Below are positions 50,460-58,705 of a stretch of 64,000 nt of DNA, piece by piece. This stretch comes from Oligoflexia bacterium. Its GTDB lineage: Bacteria > Bdellovibrionota_C > UBA2361 > JBGSMV01. A model generated the notes under the pieces. The model ran no database searches, was not told the DNA's origin, and worked only from the letters and a program-made list of their open reading frames with translations. Position 1 is the stretch's first letter. Every line of letters starts with the position of its first letter. The stretch covers positions 62,001-126,000 of the forward strand of contig JAIBBU010000003.1 in NCBI GenBank assembly GCA_019694515.1, read 5' to 3'. The position numbers were made by a program, and so were the translations under genes.

Positions 50460-51551
50460 CTAAGGCGCTGCTGCGGCCTTTCGAACGATCTTTCCGTGCT
50501 CGACTCTATAGAGCGCTGTGCTAATAACGGTCTTTCCGTCCACTCTTTCAATGCGGCCGACCGCCCCGTCGTATCCCTGAAAAGCTTTAAAGAAGTCGAT
50601 AACTTTCTTCACCTCTGCCCCTGATTCGTTCATGGCGGTGAAAAGCAAGTTGGCGGCGTCGTAAGAGCTCGCGGCTGGAATATCGGGTTCGGCTTTCCAG
50701 CGCTCTCGGAATTTTTTTACGAAGGCATCGGTGGGTGCGTCGGGGGCGATGAAGATCAACCCTTCAGCGGCGCCCGAGCAGCTATCGATCACAGATTGAT
50801 CGAGCTCGAGGCTGAAGATCGGCAGTGACATGCCCAGGGCGCGCATCTCCTTTAGATACTTGGCCAGCAATAAATAACTGGTGATGAAGACCGCTTCAGG
50901 CCGCTTCTGTTTCATCTTAAGCACCTCAGCCCTTACATCTGCGGCATCAAAGGATGGCTTTTCAAAAAGCACGATGCTCCCGCCAAAGTGGGTGAAGGTG
51001 CTATTGAAACGCACAGCGACTTGCTCTTCCCAGCTTTGCTGAGAGGCCAAGATTGCGACCTTTTTGTACTTTGATAACACCTCCCGAGCGATCCGATCGC
51101 TTTCTAAGTCCGCGTCAATCCAGGTGCTGAAGGCATTGTCCCCCGGATTCGGCATGTAGGTAGCACCACCTAAAAACACCCCGTCCCGCTTGGAGAGCGG
51201 GGCAAGGGCCAGCATTTCGTCCATCATCAGGGGGCCCAGTATAAATTTCACATGATCGTTGCTAGTGAGTTTGGTGTAGGCGGAAACTGCATTGCGCGCG
51301 ATGCCGCTCGGACTATCCTCGAAGATCACTTCGAGACTGCGACCGTTAATGCCGCCCTTTCGATTGAATTCCTCCGCGGCTAATAAGGTGCCGCGTTGGT
51401 GGTTGACCCCCCAAGAGGCACCTTCTCCACTTAGCACCGAGATCGCCCCAACTTTAATATGGCCGGGGGCACTAACTTCTTGGCCGGTGACCGATCCTAC
51501 AATAGCTAATAAGGCAGCAATGCTGACGGCGAGTTTAGGGATGGTTTTCAT
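50460..51551 (-). CDS. Branched-chain amino-acid-type ABC transporter substrate-binding protein
   Basis: This 363-residue protein has a signal peptide (AVSIAALLAIVGSVTG) and the Peripla_BP_6 fold. IKVGAISVLSGEGASWG is the family's first strand. GTLLAAEEFNRKGGINGR and LEVIFEDSPSGIARNAVSA follow in the usual order, and SSYDAANLLFTAMNESGAE is near the end. These proteins bind amino acids, amides or aromatic acids in the periplasm and hand them to a LivFGHM-type transporter. No permease or ATPase gene is beside it, so it is an orphan that may share a transporter elsewhere or serve as a sensor. Ligand unknown. Confidence 0.88.
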   Translation of the reverse strand: MKTIPKLAVSIAALLAIVGSVTGQEVSAPGHIKVGAISVLSGEGASWGVNHQRGTLLAAEEFNRKGGINGRSLEVIFEDSPSGIARNAVSAYTKLTSNDHVKFILGPLMMDEMLALAPLSKRDGVFLGGATYMPNPGDNAFSTWIDADLESDRIAREVLSKYKKVAILASQQSWEEQVAVRFNSTFTHFGGSIVLFEKPSFDAADVRAEVLKMKQKRPEAVFITSYLLLAKYLKEMRALGMSLPIFSLELDQSVIDSCSGAAEGLIFIAPDAPTDAFVKKFRERWKAEPDIPAASSYDAANLLFTAMNESGAEVKKVIDFFKAFQGYDGAVGRIERVDGKTVISTALYRVEHGKIVRKAAAAP

Positions 51552-51640
51552 GCCGCCAGTCTATACATTCGAGATAAGATTGGAATCGAATTTTTAGGCA
51601 GATTTTACCGACAATCTCTGTCCCCTCTACCCCTGAGGAA

Positions 51641-52429
51641 CTAGCGTGGGTCTTTTTGCGAATCCCGCCTATGCAGCTCCCACAATTTGGCGTACTTGAG
51701 AAACGCATAGAAAGCTTCGAACACCGCAACGATTAAGCCGGGAAAGCCTTCCGCATAGCCCTTACGCAGCAGGTAAAATTTAATAAAGCGCGCGCACGGA
51801 TTGAGAAAAATATTTAGCGCCGAGGCGGCCTTGCCATCCTCATACATCGTCTGAGCAGCCGCCGACGAAAGCGAGTTAATAGTGCGCACCTGCCCGGCCA
51901 TATCAACATAGGTAAAGTGATGCAGTTCTCCCTTGAGCCGGGCGGTGCCGCCATCTACGATGGCATGTTCATGAGGATTCTTTCCACCCCAGGTAGTTTT
52001 GTCGCGCCTGGCGAATCGCAGGCGATACTCAGGATGCCAGCCGCCGCTACGCCACCATTTGCCCAAATAGAAAACGACTCGGTTGAGATCGTATCCTGCT
52101 ATCTCCGGATCTCGGCCTTCCAATACCTGCAGCATCTCAGCCTTGAGTTCCGGCGAGACCTCCTCATCAGCATCGATATTGAAGATCCATTGTTTTGAGC
52201 ACTGTTCTAACCCGAAGCGTTTTTGTTCCACGAACCCCGGCCAGCCGCGCTTGAATATTTTGTCCGTATACTCGGCACAAATACTGAGTGTTTCGTCGGT
52301 CGAACCACTATCCACAACGATAATTTCGTCACACCATTTAATGCTTTCAAGGCAGCGCCTTATATTGCGCTCCTCGTTCATGCATACGATAAAAGCAGAA
52401 ATTTGCTGGCGTGTTTGCGGTTCGGGCAT
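51641..52429 (-). CDS. Glycosyltransferase family 2, WaaE/KdtX-like
   Basis: This 262-residue GT-A enzyme begins SAFIVCMNEERNIRRCLESI and has EIIVVDSGSTDET. WIFNIDADEEVSPEL supplies the DxD metal motif. RLRFARRDKTTWGGKNPHEH is a hallmark of the WaaE/KdtX type that adds glucose to the LPS inner core. A basic, partly hydrophobic C-terminus (FIKFYLLRKGYAEGFPGLIV) suggests binding to the inner membrane face. It is divergent from the carbamoyltransferase gene, 95 nt away. LPS core or other surface glycan synthesis is likely. Confidence 0.88.
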   Translation of the reverse strand: MPEPQTRQQISAFIVCMNEERNIRRCLESIKWCDEIIVVDSGSTDETLSICAEYTDKIFKRGWPGFVEQKRFGLEQCSKQWIFNIDADEEVSPELKAEMLQVLEGRDPEIAGYDLNRVVFYLGKWWRSGGWHPEYRLRFARRDKTTWGGKNPHEHAIVDGGTARLKGELHHFTYVDMAGQVRTINSLSSAAAQTMYEDGKAASALNIFLNPCARFIKFYLLRKGYAEGFPGLIVAVFEAFYAFLKYAKLWELHRRDSQKDPR

Positions 52430-52524
52430 GCTTCAAGGAACCACATCCGCGGGCGCAGGGTCAAGCCAAGAGAGCCCCTGGCAGCTCGACAAGGCACCGG
52501 GAAACGGTGTATTAGTAAGGACTT

Positions 52525-54342
52525 ATGAATATCCTTGGTATCTCCGCTTTTTATCACGATAGCGCCGCTTGCCTTGTTCAGGACGGCAAAATTTTGGCCG
52601 CCGCCCAGGAAGAGCGATTCACTCGCAAGAAGCATGACCCGGAGTTTCCGCGGCATGCTGCTGAGTACTGCATCAAGTCGCAGGGACTGACGATCGATGA
52701 TATCGACTACGTGGTTTTTTACGATAAACCGCTGCTCAAGTTTGAGCGTCTGCTAAATACTTATCTCACCACCGCACCGTCAGGCTTCGTCTCCTACGCC
52801 AAAGCTCTCCCGCTGTGGCTTAAGCATAAGCTCTGGATCCCCGACACGATTAAGAATGAGTTGAATTACAAAGGCGAAATTCTTTTTACGGAGCATCATC
52901 AGAGCCACGCCGGCAGTGCCTTTTATCCTTCGCCCTATGAAGAGGCTGCAATTCTAACCATCGACGGTGTTGGAGAGTGGACCACTAACAGCCTGGGAGT
53001 CGGCAAAGGCAATCATTTTAAGATCATAAAGGATATAAAGTTCCCGCATTCACTGGGGCTCCTGTATTCGGCTTTTACCTACTTCACCGGCTTTAAGGTA
53101 AATTCCGGCGAATATAAAGTCATGGGGCTGGCACCGTACGGCGAGCCTAAGTATGTGCAAACGATCTATGACAATCTGATCGATCTTAAAGAAGATGGGT
53201 CGTTCCATCTCAATCTGAAGTATTTCGACTATATGGCCGGACTGCGGATGACCAATGATGAGTTCGGCGAGCTTTTCGGCGGCGCTAGACGCAAGCCCGA
53301 ATCACCATTGACGCAGCGTGAAATGGATTTGGCGCGGTCGATTCAAGAGGTGGTGGAAGAGTGTATGCTGCGCCAGGCGCGCTTCCTGCAGAAGGAAAGC
53401 GGACTTGATAATCTCTGTTTGGCCGGAGGCGTAGCGTTGAATTGCGTGGGCAATGGCCGGGTGCTGCGTGAGGGACCCTTTAAGAATATTTGGATTCAGC
53501 CAGCGGCCGGTGACGCCGGTGGTGCGCTGGGTGCGGCTCTGTGTGTCTGGTATGGGTTTTTGGACAATCCCCGCAAACCGAACGGCAAGCGGGATTCGCA
53601 AAGCGCCTCATTGCTGGGACCGGAATTCTCGAGCGCCGAGATTATCGATCAGCTCAGTCAGCAGGGCGCTGTGTTCAAAGAAATTCCCGAGGCCGATCTC
53701 TATCGAACTGTCGCCGGTTTATTAGCGCAAGAAAAAGTTATCGGCTGGTTCCAAGGCCGCATGGAATTTGGTCCCCGTGCTCTGGGAGATCGCAGCATCT
53801 TGGGTGATTCGCGTTCCACCAGCATGCAGTCGAAAATGAACCTCAAGATCAAGTTCCGTGAATCGTTTCGGCCTTTCGCACCGGCTGTGATGCGGGAGCA
53901 TGTCTCCGAGTATTTCGAACTTGACGCTGATTCGCCTTATATGCTGCTGGTCGCGCCAGTGAGAAAGGAGCGTCGGATCCCGCTGAAATCGGATCAAGAG
54001 AAGCTTTTTGGAATAGCGAAACTGAATGTGCCAAAATCCGATATTCCGGCTGTGACCCATGTTGATTATTCGGCACGGGTACAGACGGTCGATAAGGATG
54101 AGCATCCGACATTTTATAAGCTGTTAAAGGCGTTCAAAGACCAGACCGGCTGCGCCGTTTTGGTGAACACTAGTTTTAATGTGCGCGGCGAACCGATCGT
54201 TTGCACACCCAAGGATGCCTATACTTGTTTTATGCGCACTGAGATGGACGTCTTGGTGATTAACAATTTCTTGATGATTAAAGAGGAGCAACCGCAGTGG
54301 CAGGACAGGGAGGACTGGCAGAACAAGTTCGAGTTGGATTAG
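52525..54342 (+). CDS. Carbamoyltransferase (NodU/CmcH family)
   Basis: This 605-residue enzyme makes carbamoyl-adenylate and transfers the carbamoyl group to a hydroxyl. The N-terminal kinase-like domain has GISAFYHDSAACLVQDGK and AAAQEERFTRKKHDPEFP, ENITES-type His segments in FTEHHQSHAGSAFYPSPYE, and LAGGVALNCVGNGR. The C-terminal domain has GRMEFGPRALGDRSILGD and FRESFRPFAPAVM. A TAAGGA ribosome site precedes the ATG. It is followed, with a 46-nt overlap, by an SxtJ-type gene. Carbamoylation of a surface sugar is the likely role in this setting; the substrate is unknown. Confidence 0.93.
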   Translation: MNILGISAFYHDSAACLVQDGKILAAAQEERFTRKKHDPEFPRHAAEYCIKSQGLTIDDIDYVVFYDKPLLKFERLLNTYLTTAPSGFVSYAKALPLWLKHKLWIPDTIKNELNYKGEILFTEHHQSHAGSAFYPSPYEEAAILTIDGVGEWTTNSLGVGKGNHFKIIKDIKFPHSLGLLYSAFTYFTGFKVNSGEYKVMGLAPYGEPKYVQTIYDNLIDLKEDGSFHLNLKYFDYMAGLRMTNDEFGELFGGARRKPESPLTQREMDLARSIQEVVEECMLRQARFLQKESGLDNLCLAGGVALNCVGNGRVLREGPFKNIWIQPAAGDAGGALGAALCVWYGFLDNPRKPNGKRDSQSASLLGPEFSSAEIIDQLSQQGAVFKEIPEADLYRTVAGLLAQEKVIGWFQGRMEFGPRALGDRSILGDSRSTSMQSKMNLKIKFRESFRPFAPAVMREHVSEYFELDADSPYMLLVAPVRKERRIPLKSDQEKLFGIAKLNVPKSDIPAVTHVDYSARVQTVDKDEHPTFYKLLKAFKDQTGCAVLVNTSFNVRGEPIVCTPKDAYTCFMRTEMDVLVINNFLMIKEEQPQWQDREDWQNKFELD

Positions 54343-54812
54343 CCACGCCGCAGCACCAGCCGCGTCTGTCACTGGTAGAGCCGAAGCGCAACGAACTGGA
54401 GGAACTCTGGTTCGGCCGGCCGGTGCGGGTGCATGTCTGGGAGTTTTGTTGCGTCCTCGGCACCGGCGCGCTGATTATCGCGGCCGTGAAGCTGTGGCGC
54501 GGCAACACGCTGGAGGTTCCTTTTGCTCTGACGCTTTTAGCGCTAGCGCTGGTCGCTTTGGGCAAGGGTGCGCCGCGCCTTATGCTCCCGGTTTGGCGAG
54601 CCTTTATTAAACTGGGACATGTGATGGGGCTGGTGATGACCAGCGTACTGCTCTTCGGGATGTGGTTGCTGGTATTTATCCCGATGGGACTGGGATTGCG
54701 GATATTTGGAAAGCAGCTGATGAATTCGGAATTCCGCGCCAATCTGGCCACCTACTGGGAAGAACGCGATCCACGCCTCGACGATTTTCAGCTGCTAAAG
54801 AAGCAGTTTTAA
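54297..54812 (+). CDS. SxtJ-type small membrane protein
   Basis: This 171-residue protein starts at GTG 54297, with AGAGGAG eight bases before it inside the carbamoyltransferase gene, which it overlaps by 46 nt. It has three or four hydrophobic helices (FCCVLGTGALIIAAVKLW, FALTLLALALVALG and LVMTSVLLFGMWLLVFIPM) and ends in YWEERDPRLDDFQLLKKQF. The placement after a carbamoyltransferase and the helix plan match the SxtJ group as I know it. The function of SxtJ proteins is not established. The small DUF5989-type gene that often accompanies them is not present. Confidence 0.8.
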   Translation: MAGQGGLAEQVRVGLATPQHQPRLSLVEPKRNELEELWFGRPVRVHVWEFCCVLGTGALIIAAVKLWRGNTLEVPFALTLLALALVALGKGAPRLMLPVWRAFIKLGHVMGLVMTSVLLFGMWLLVFIPMGLGLRIFGKQLMNSEFRANLATYWEERDPRLDDFQLLKKQF

Positions 54813-54824
54813 TTCCTTCTCGAT

Positions 54825-55481
54825 CTATTCAAAAAGTTTTACGCGGGCGGAAACTGCCTCAGCCAGTAGCTGCATGAATCTATCGCGGCGGATTGTTCGA
54901 GCACCCAAAGCCTCCATATGAGGGGTCATTACCTGACAGTCGAGCCACTCCACGCCGTGCGCCTTTAAGTGTTCTACCAGTCGTACGAAAGCAACCTTTG
55001 AAGCATCGGCTTTGCGATAGAACATGGATTCCCCCGCAAACATTTTACCGATGGCAACTCCGTATAGACCGCCCACCAAGCGGGCGCCTTCCCAGGTCTC
55101 AATACTATGGGCATAGCCGGCGCGGTGTAGCTCCTTGTAGGCCTCGACGATGTCTGGTGTGATCCAGGTTCCAGCCTGGCCGCGCCGATTTTTGGACTCG
55201 GCGCAGGAGCCGATAACCTCATCAAAAGCGGTATTGAATCTAATTTGCCACGCCGACTTCGAGAGACTTTTTTTCAGTGATCGAGGAATATGGAACTGAT
55301 CCAGAAAAAGCACCGCACGCCGGGGGGGCGCGAACCAGGTCAAGATCTGCGCCTCAAAGGGCCAGGGGAAGATGCCGCTTTTATAGGCTAAGACTAAGCT
55401 GGGAACCTCCAGGTCTCCTCCCAGTGCCAGCAGACCCTGAGAATCTGCCTCTGAAACTGGTGGGAATTCCCTAATCGCCAT
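54825..55481 (-). CDS. aat: Leucyl/phenylalanyl-tRNA-protein transferase
   Basis: Aat attaches Leu or Phe to proteins with N-terminal Lys or Arg, which marks them for ClpS-ClpAP. From the ATG at 55481 the protein has 218 residues. FPPVSEADSQGLLALGGDL, AYKSGIFPWPFEAQILTWF and RRAVLFLDQFHIPRSLKK are family hallmarks, as are GGLYGVAIGKMFAGESMF and HGVEWLDCQVMTPHMEALG. The frame extends upstream to 55640, but the added residues match no family, so the shorter start is preferred. It is divergent from clpS, 102 nt away, so the whole N-degron pathway is clustered here. Confidence 0.95.
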   Translation of the reverse strand: MAIREFPPVSEADSQGLLALGGDLEVPSLVLAYKSGIFPWPFEAQILTWFAPPRRAVLFLDQFHIPRSLKKSLSKSAWQIRFNTAFDEVIGSCAESKNRRGQAGTWITPDIVEAYKELHRAGYAHSIETWEGARLVGGLYGVAIGKMFAGESMFYRKADASKVAFVRLVEHLKAHGVEWLDCQVMTPHMEALGARTIRRDRFMQLLAEAVSARVKLFE

Positions 55482-55583
55482 GGTTATATTTGTCGTTATA
55501 CACTGTAGGACGCAGCCAAATAGAATTATTAAAGAGTAACAATAGCTTACGATTATATGGGTCCTTTTGGGATAGCCAAGTAG

Positions 55584-55889
55584 ATGAGTACTGAAGGCGG
55601 CGTCAAATCGCTTACCCGCAAGAAGGCGGCGCTGAAGCAACCGAAGTTATATCGGGTTTTGATGCTCAACGATGACTACACAACCATGGATTTCGTCGTT
55701 TCAGTCCTGGAGTCAGTCTTCAATAAGACCCCAGCGGAGGCGGTGCAGATCATGCTTAGCGTTCATCAAAAAGGCAGCGGCATGTGCGGCGTTTTCACCA
55801 AAGAGATCGCCGAGGCAAAGATTGATCAGGTCCATAAACGTGCGCGATCGGCCGGTTATCCGTTAAGATGTGATCTAGAGGAAGCATAA
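55584..55889 (+). CDS. clpS: ClpS adaptor of the N-degron pathway
   Basis: ClpS binds proteins with N-terminal Leu, Phe, Tyr or Trp and hands them to ClpAP. This 101-residue protein has YRVLMLNDDYTTMDFVVSVL, with the NDDYT segment that forms the binding pocket. VHQKGSGMCGVFTKEIAEA and KIDQVHKRARSAGYPLRC complete the fold. The N-terminal 20 residues are flexible and basic, as in other ClpS proteins. It is 3 nt ahead of clpA and opposite aat, which produces its substrates. Confidence 0.96.
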   Translation: MSTEGGVKSLTRKKAALKQPKLYRVLMLNDDYTTMDFVVSVLESVFNKTPAEAVQIMLSVHQKGSGMCGVFTKEIAEAKIDQVHKRARSAGYPLRCDLEEA

Positions 55890-55892
55890 AGC

Positions 55893-58193
55893 ATGTTGAG
55901 CCAAGAGCTGGCATACACAATTGAGGCCGCATTCAGAGAAGCGCAAAAGCGCAGGCATGCGTTTTTCTGTGTTGAGCATCTGCTTTTCGCTTTGATCTTC
56001 AACGAGGAGATCTCCGGTATTATTCGCGGCTGCGGAGGCGATTCCGCCGCCCTGAAGAGGGACCTTGAAGAATTTTTCGATAAGCATGTCGAGAAAGTGC
56101 CCGAGCAGAATGCGGATGAATTGGGGACAACGCTCGAACCGGATGAGCCGATCCAGACCCCGGCAGTTCAGCGCGTGCTGCGAAATGCGCTGATGCATGC
56201 CCACTCAGCCGGTAAGAAAATTATTACAGCTCAGGAGCTGTTTGCTTCAATTTTTACAGAGTCTGAATCTCACGCTGTATTCTTTCTCTCGAAGCAGAAC
56301 ATCTCGCGCCTGGATGTGCTGAATTACATTTCACATGGTGTAGCCAAAGTTCCGCCGCTACCCTCCAGATCGCACGCCCCGGAACCGGCCGCGGAGCCGC
56401 GCGAAGAGGGGGAAGAAGAACTGCATGACGGGGAGGATGAAGATGAGTTGCCTCCGGGCAAGATCTTGCATCGCTTCACCGAAAACGTTACTGCGGCGGC
56501 GCGTAAAGGAGAGCTCGATCCCATCATTGGGCGCACCGAGGAGATCGAGCGAGCGCTGCGAATTCTTTCAAGACGCCAGAAGAACAATCCGCTTTTCTTG
56601 GGAGAACCGGGGGTAGGAAAAACCGCATTAGCCTCGGCCATTGCGCAGAAGATCGTATCGGACGAGGTTCCGGATGCACTAAAGGGAGCTGAAGTATTTT
56701 TATTAAATATCGGTTCATTGATTGCTGGCACCAAATTTCGCGGTGAATTTGAAGAGCGCTTAAAGCGCATCATTGCGGAGCTGGCCGAGCATAAGAATCC
56801 GATCTTATTTATCGATGAGATTCACACGATTGTAGGAGCGGGCGCCACGGGCACGGGGTCGATGGATGTTGCCAACCTGATGAAGCCGGCGCTTGCAAAT
56901 GGAAAGCTGCGCTGTATTGGGAGCACGACGCACGAGGACTACAAGAAGAACATTGAACGCGACCGCGCCCTTAGTCGGCGATTTTCAGTGATCGATTTAC
57001 GCGAGCCATCGATCGAAGAAACGGTTCAGATTTTGAAAGGGCTGCGCGCCAAATTCGAGAGCCATCACGCCGTTAAGTATGCTGATGCAGCGCTAAAAGC
57101 AGCGGCCGAACTTTCAGCTAAGCACATTAACGACCGATTCCTGCCGGATAAGGCCATTGACGTAATCGATGAAGCGGGCGCTGCGAATAACCTGCTAACT
57201 CCTGCAAAACGACGGAAAAGTATCGGTAGAGGTGAAATCGAGGAGATCGTGTCTACGATCGCCCGTGTCCCGGTCCGCAGTGTCTCTGGTGATGACGAAA
57301 ATGTTTTGAAGCACTTGGCTGATAAACTGAAGCAGCGGGTGTTCGGTCAAGATCGTGCAGTAGATGCGATAGCATTAGCGATTAAGCGCAACCGGGCTGG
57401 GCTAAAGCAGGAGGGTAAGCCGGTTGGATGTTTCCTTTTCGCCGGTCCCACTGGGGTGGGCAAGACAGAGCTGGCCAAGGCACTGGCGCACGAGCTGGGA
57501 GTGCAGTTCCACCGTTTCGATATGACCGAGTACATGGAAAAGCATGCGGTCGCGCGCTTAATCGGTGCTCCGCCGGGCTATGTCGGATATGAAGAGGGCG
57601 GCCAGCTGACCGATCTCGTCCGCAAACACCCCTATGCTGTGCTGCTATTGGATGAAATCGAAAAGGCCCATGAGGATATTTACAATATTCTCTTGCAGGT
57701 CATGGATGATGCTGTGCTCACCGATTCTCACGGCAAGAAAGCTGATTTTAGGAATATCCTGCTGATCATGACCACCAACGCTGGATCGGAAAAGGCGGCA
57801 GCGATAGGATTTGGCGCGGCCAAGGCCGGGTCGAACAGGGAGGAGGCGATTAAACGCTTCTTCAAACCCGAATTTAGAAATCGGTTGGATGAAACGATTT
57901 ACTTCAACCCATTACCGATCGAAGTCATCGAGGAGATTGCGGTCAAGTTTGTACGGGAACTCGAAGCGCAGTTAAGGGAACGCAAAATTAACTTTGAAGT
58001 TTCGGCAGAGGCGCGCCGCTGGCTGGCCGAACGCGGATTCGATGCGGTGCTTGGAGCTCGACCGATGGCCCGGTTAATTCAGGTCGAGATTAAGAATAAA
58101 TTAACGGAAGAGATCCTCTTCGGTAAACTCAAGCGCGGCGGAAGCGTAAAGTTGACGGTCGTTGATGACGCGCTGAGTTTTCAAATCGGCTAG
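55893..58193 (+). CDS. clpA: ATP-dependent Clp protease ATP-binding subunit ClpA
   Basis: ClpA is the AAA+ unfoldase that feeds ClpP. This 766-residue protein has the Clp N domain (about 1-140, MLSQELAYTIEAAFREAQKR), then an acidic linker (EEGEEELHDGEDEDE). AAA domain 1 has Walker A in LGEPGVGKTALAS and Walker B in ILFIDEIHTIVG. AAA domain 2 has FAGPTGVGKTELAKAL and VLLLDEIEKAHED. The C-terminal domain follows (GFDAVLGARPMARLIQVEI). It is somewhat longer in the linker than the Escherichia coli form. It starts 3 nt after clpS, so the two are co-expressed. clpP is not in the window. Confidence 0.96.
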   Translation: MLSQELAYTIEAAFREAQKRRHAFFCVEHLLFALIFNEEISGIIRGCGGDSAALKRDLEEFFDKHVEKVPEQNADELGTTLEPDEPIQTPAVQRVLRNALMHAHSAGKKIITAQELFASIFTESESHAVFFLSKQNISRLDVLNYISHGVAKVPPLPSRSHAPEPAAEPREEGEEELHDGEDEDELPPGKILHRFTENVTAAARKGELDPIIGRTEEIERALRILSRRQKNNPLFLGEPGVGKTALASAIAQKIVSDEVPDALKGAEVFLLNIGSLIAGTKFRGEFEERLKRIIAELAEHKNPILFIDEIHTIVGAGATGTGSMDVANLMKPALANGKLRCIGSTTHEDYKKNIERDRALSRRFSVIDLREPSIEETVQILKGLRAKFESHHAVKYADAALKAAAELSAKHINDRFLPDKAIDVIDEAGAANNLLTPAKRRKSIGRGEIEEIVSTIARVPVRSVSGDDENVLKHLADKLKQRVFGQDRAVDAIALAIKRNRAGLKQEGKPVGCFLFAGPTGVGKTELAKALAHELGVQFHRFDMTEYMEKHAVARLIGAPPGYVGYEEGGQLTDLVRKHPYAVLLLDEIEKAHEDIYNILLQVMDDAVLTDSHGKKADFRNILLIMTTNAGSEKAAAIGFGAAKAGSNREEAIKRFFKPEFRNRLDETIYFNPLPIEVIEEIAVKFVRELEAQLRERKINFEVSAEARRWLAERGFDAVLGARPMARLIQVEIKNKLTEEILFGKLKRGGSVKLTVVDDALSFQIG

Positions 58194-58300
58194 GTGCTGT
58201 CCAAAGCAGATTAATTGCTGGTGGTCTGATGCGCAGTTTGCTTAGCGCTCCCAGCTGTAGCACAATTTGCATGCAGTCGTTTTGTTGTTGGACCTGTTGT

Positions 58301-58705
58301 ATGAAATCTCCTGCCACATCGCGTGCGCCGCGCGCTAATCCAGCTCCGGAAAATCTAGGTGCTTTGCCGGAGGTCCAGGTTTCGTTATCCGGGCATCTAG
58401 ATCAGCATAGAGCTAAGCTTTTGGGAGAGTCCTCTTCACCCGCCAGCGCCGTCCGCGCCAGTAGGGAGCTCGCCCATCAAACAGAGCTGGCAATGACGGA
58501 GACGCTACTGCGTGAGCTTAAACCTGGGCACAAAATTCTCCTGCCGAGAGCCGAACATGTCGTTGGTGAAATCCACGCAGCTGCCGATTGGTTGACTCGC
58601 GATGGAGCAGTAAACCCCGAGATGATGGCGTGGCAGTTAGGTTCGCTGCGTCAACTGATTAGACTGAGTAGCCTAGATCAGGTGCAGACAGAACGCGGCA
58701 GTTAA
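58301..58705 (+). CDS. Hypothetical protein
   Basis: From the ATG at 58301 this frame gives about 134 residues. The N-terminal 40 are Pro/Ala-rich and the rest is mostly helical (ASRELAHQTELAMTETLLR, then WQLGSLRQLIRLSSLDQV). I recognise no family or motif. An in-frame ATG at 58229 would add a Cys-rich leader with no clear role. It overlaps the convergent PAS gene by 4 nt at its 3' end. Coding status is moderately supported by its helical pattern and by the GGACC before the ATG. Confidence 0.5.
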   Translation: MKSPATSRAPRANPAPENLGALPEVQVSLSGHLDQHRAKLLGESSSPASAVRASRELAHQTELAMTETLLRELKPGHKILLPRAEHVVGEIHAAADWLTRDGAVNPEMMAWQLGSLRQLIRLSSLDQVQTERGS

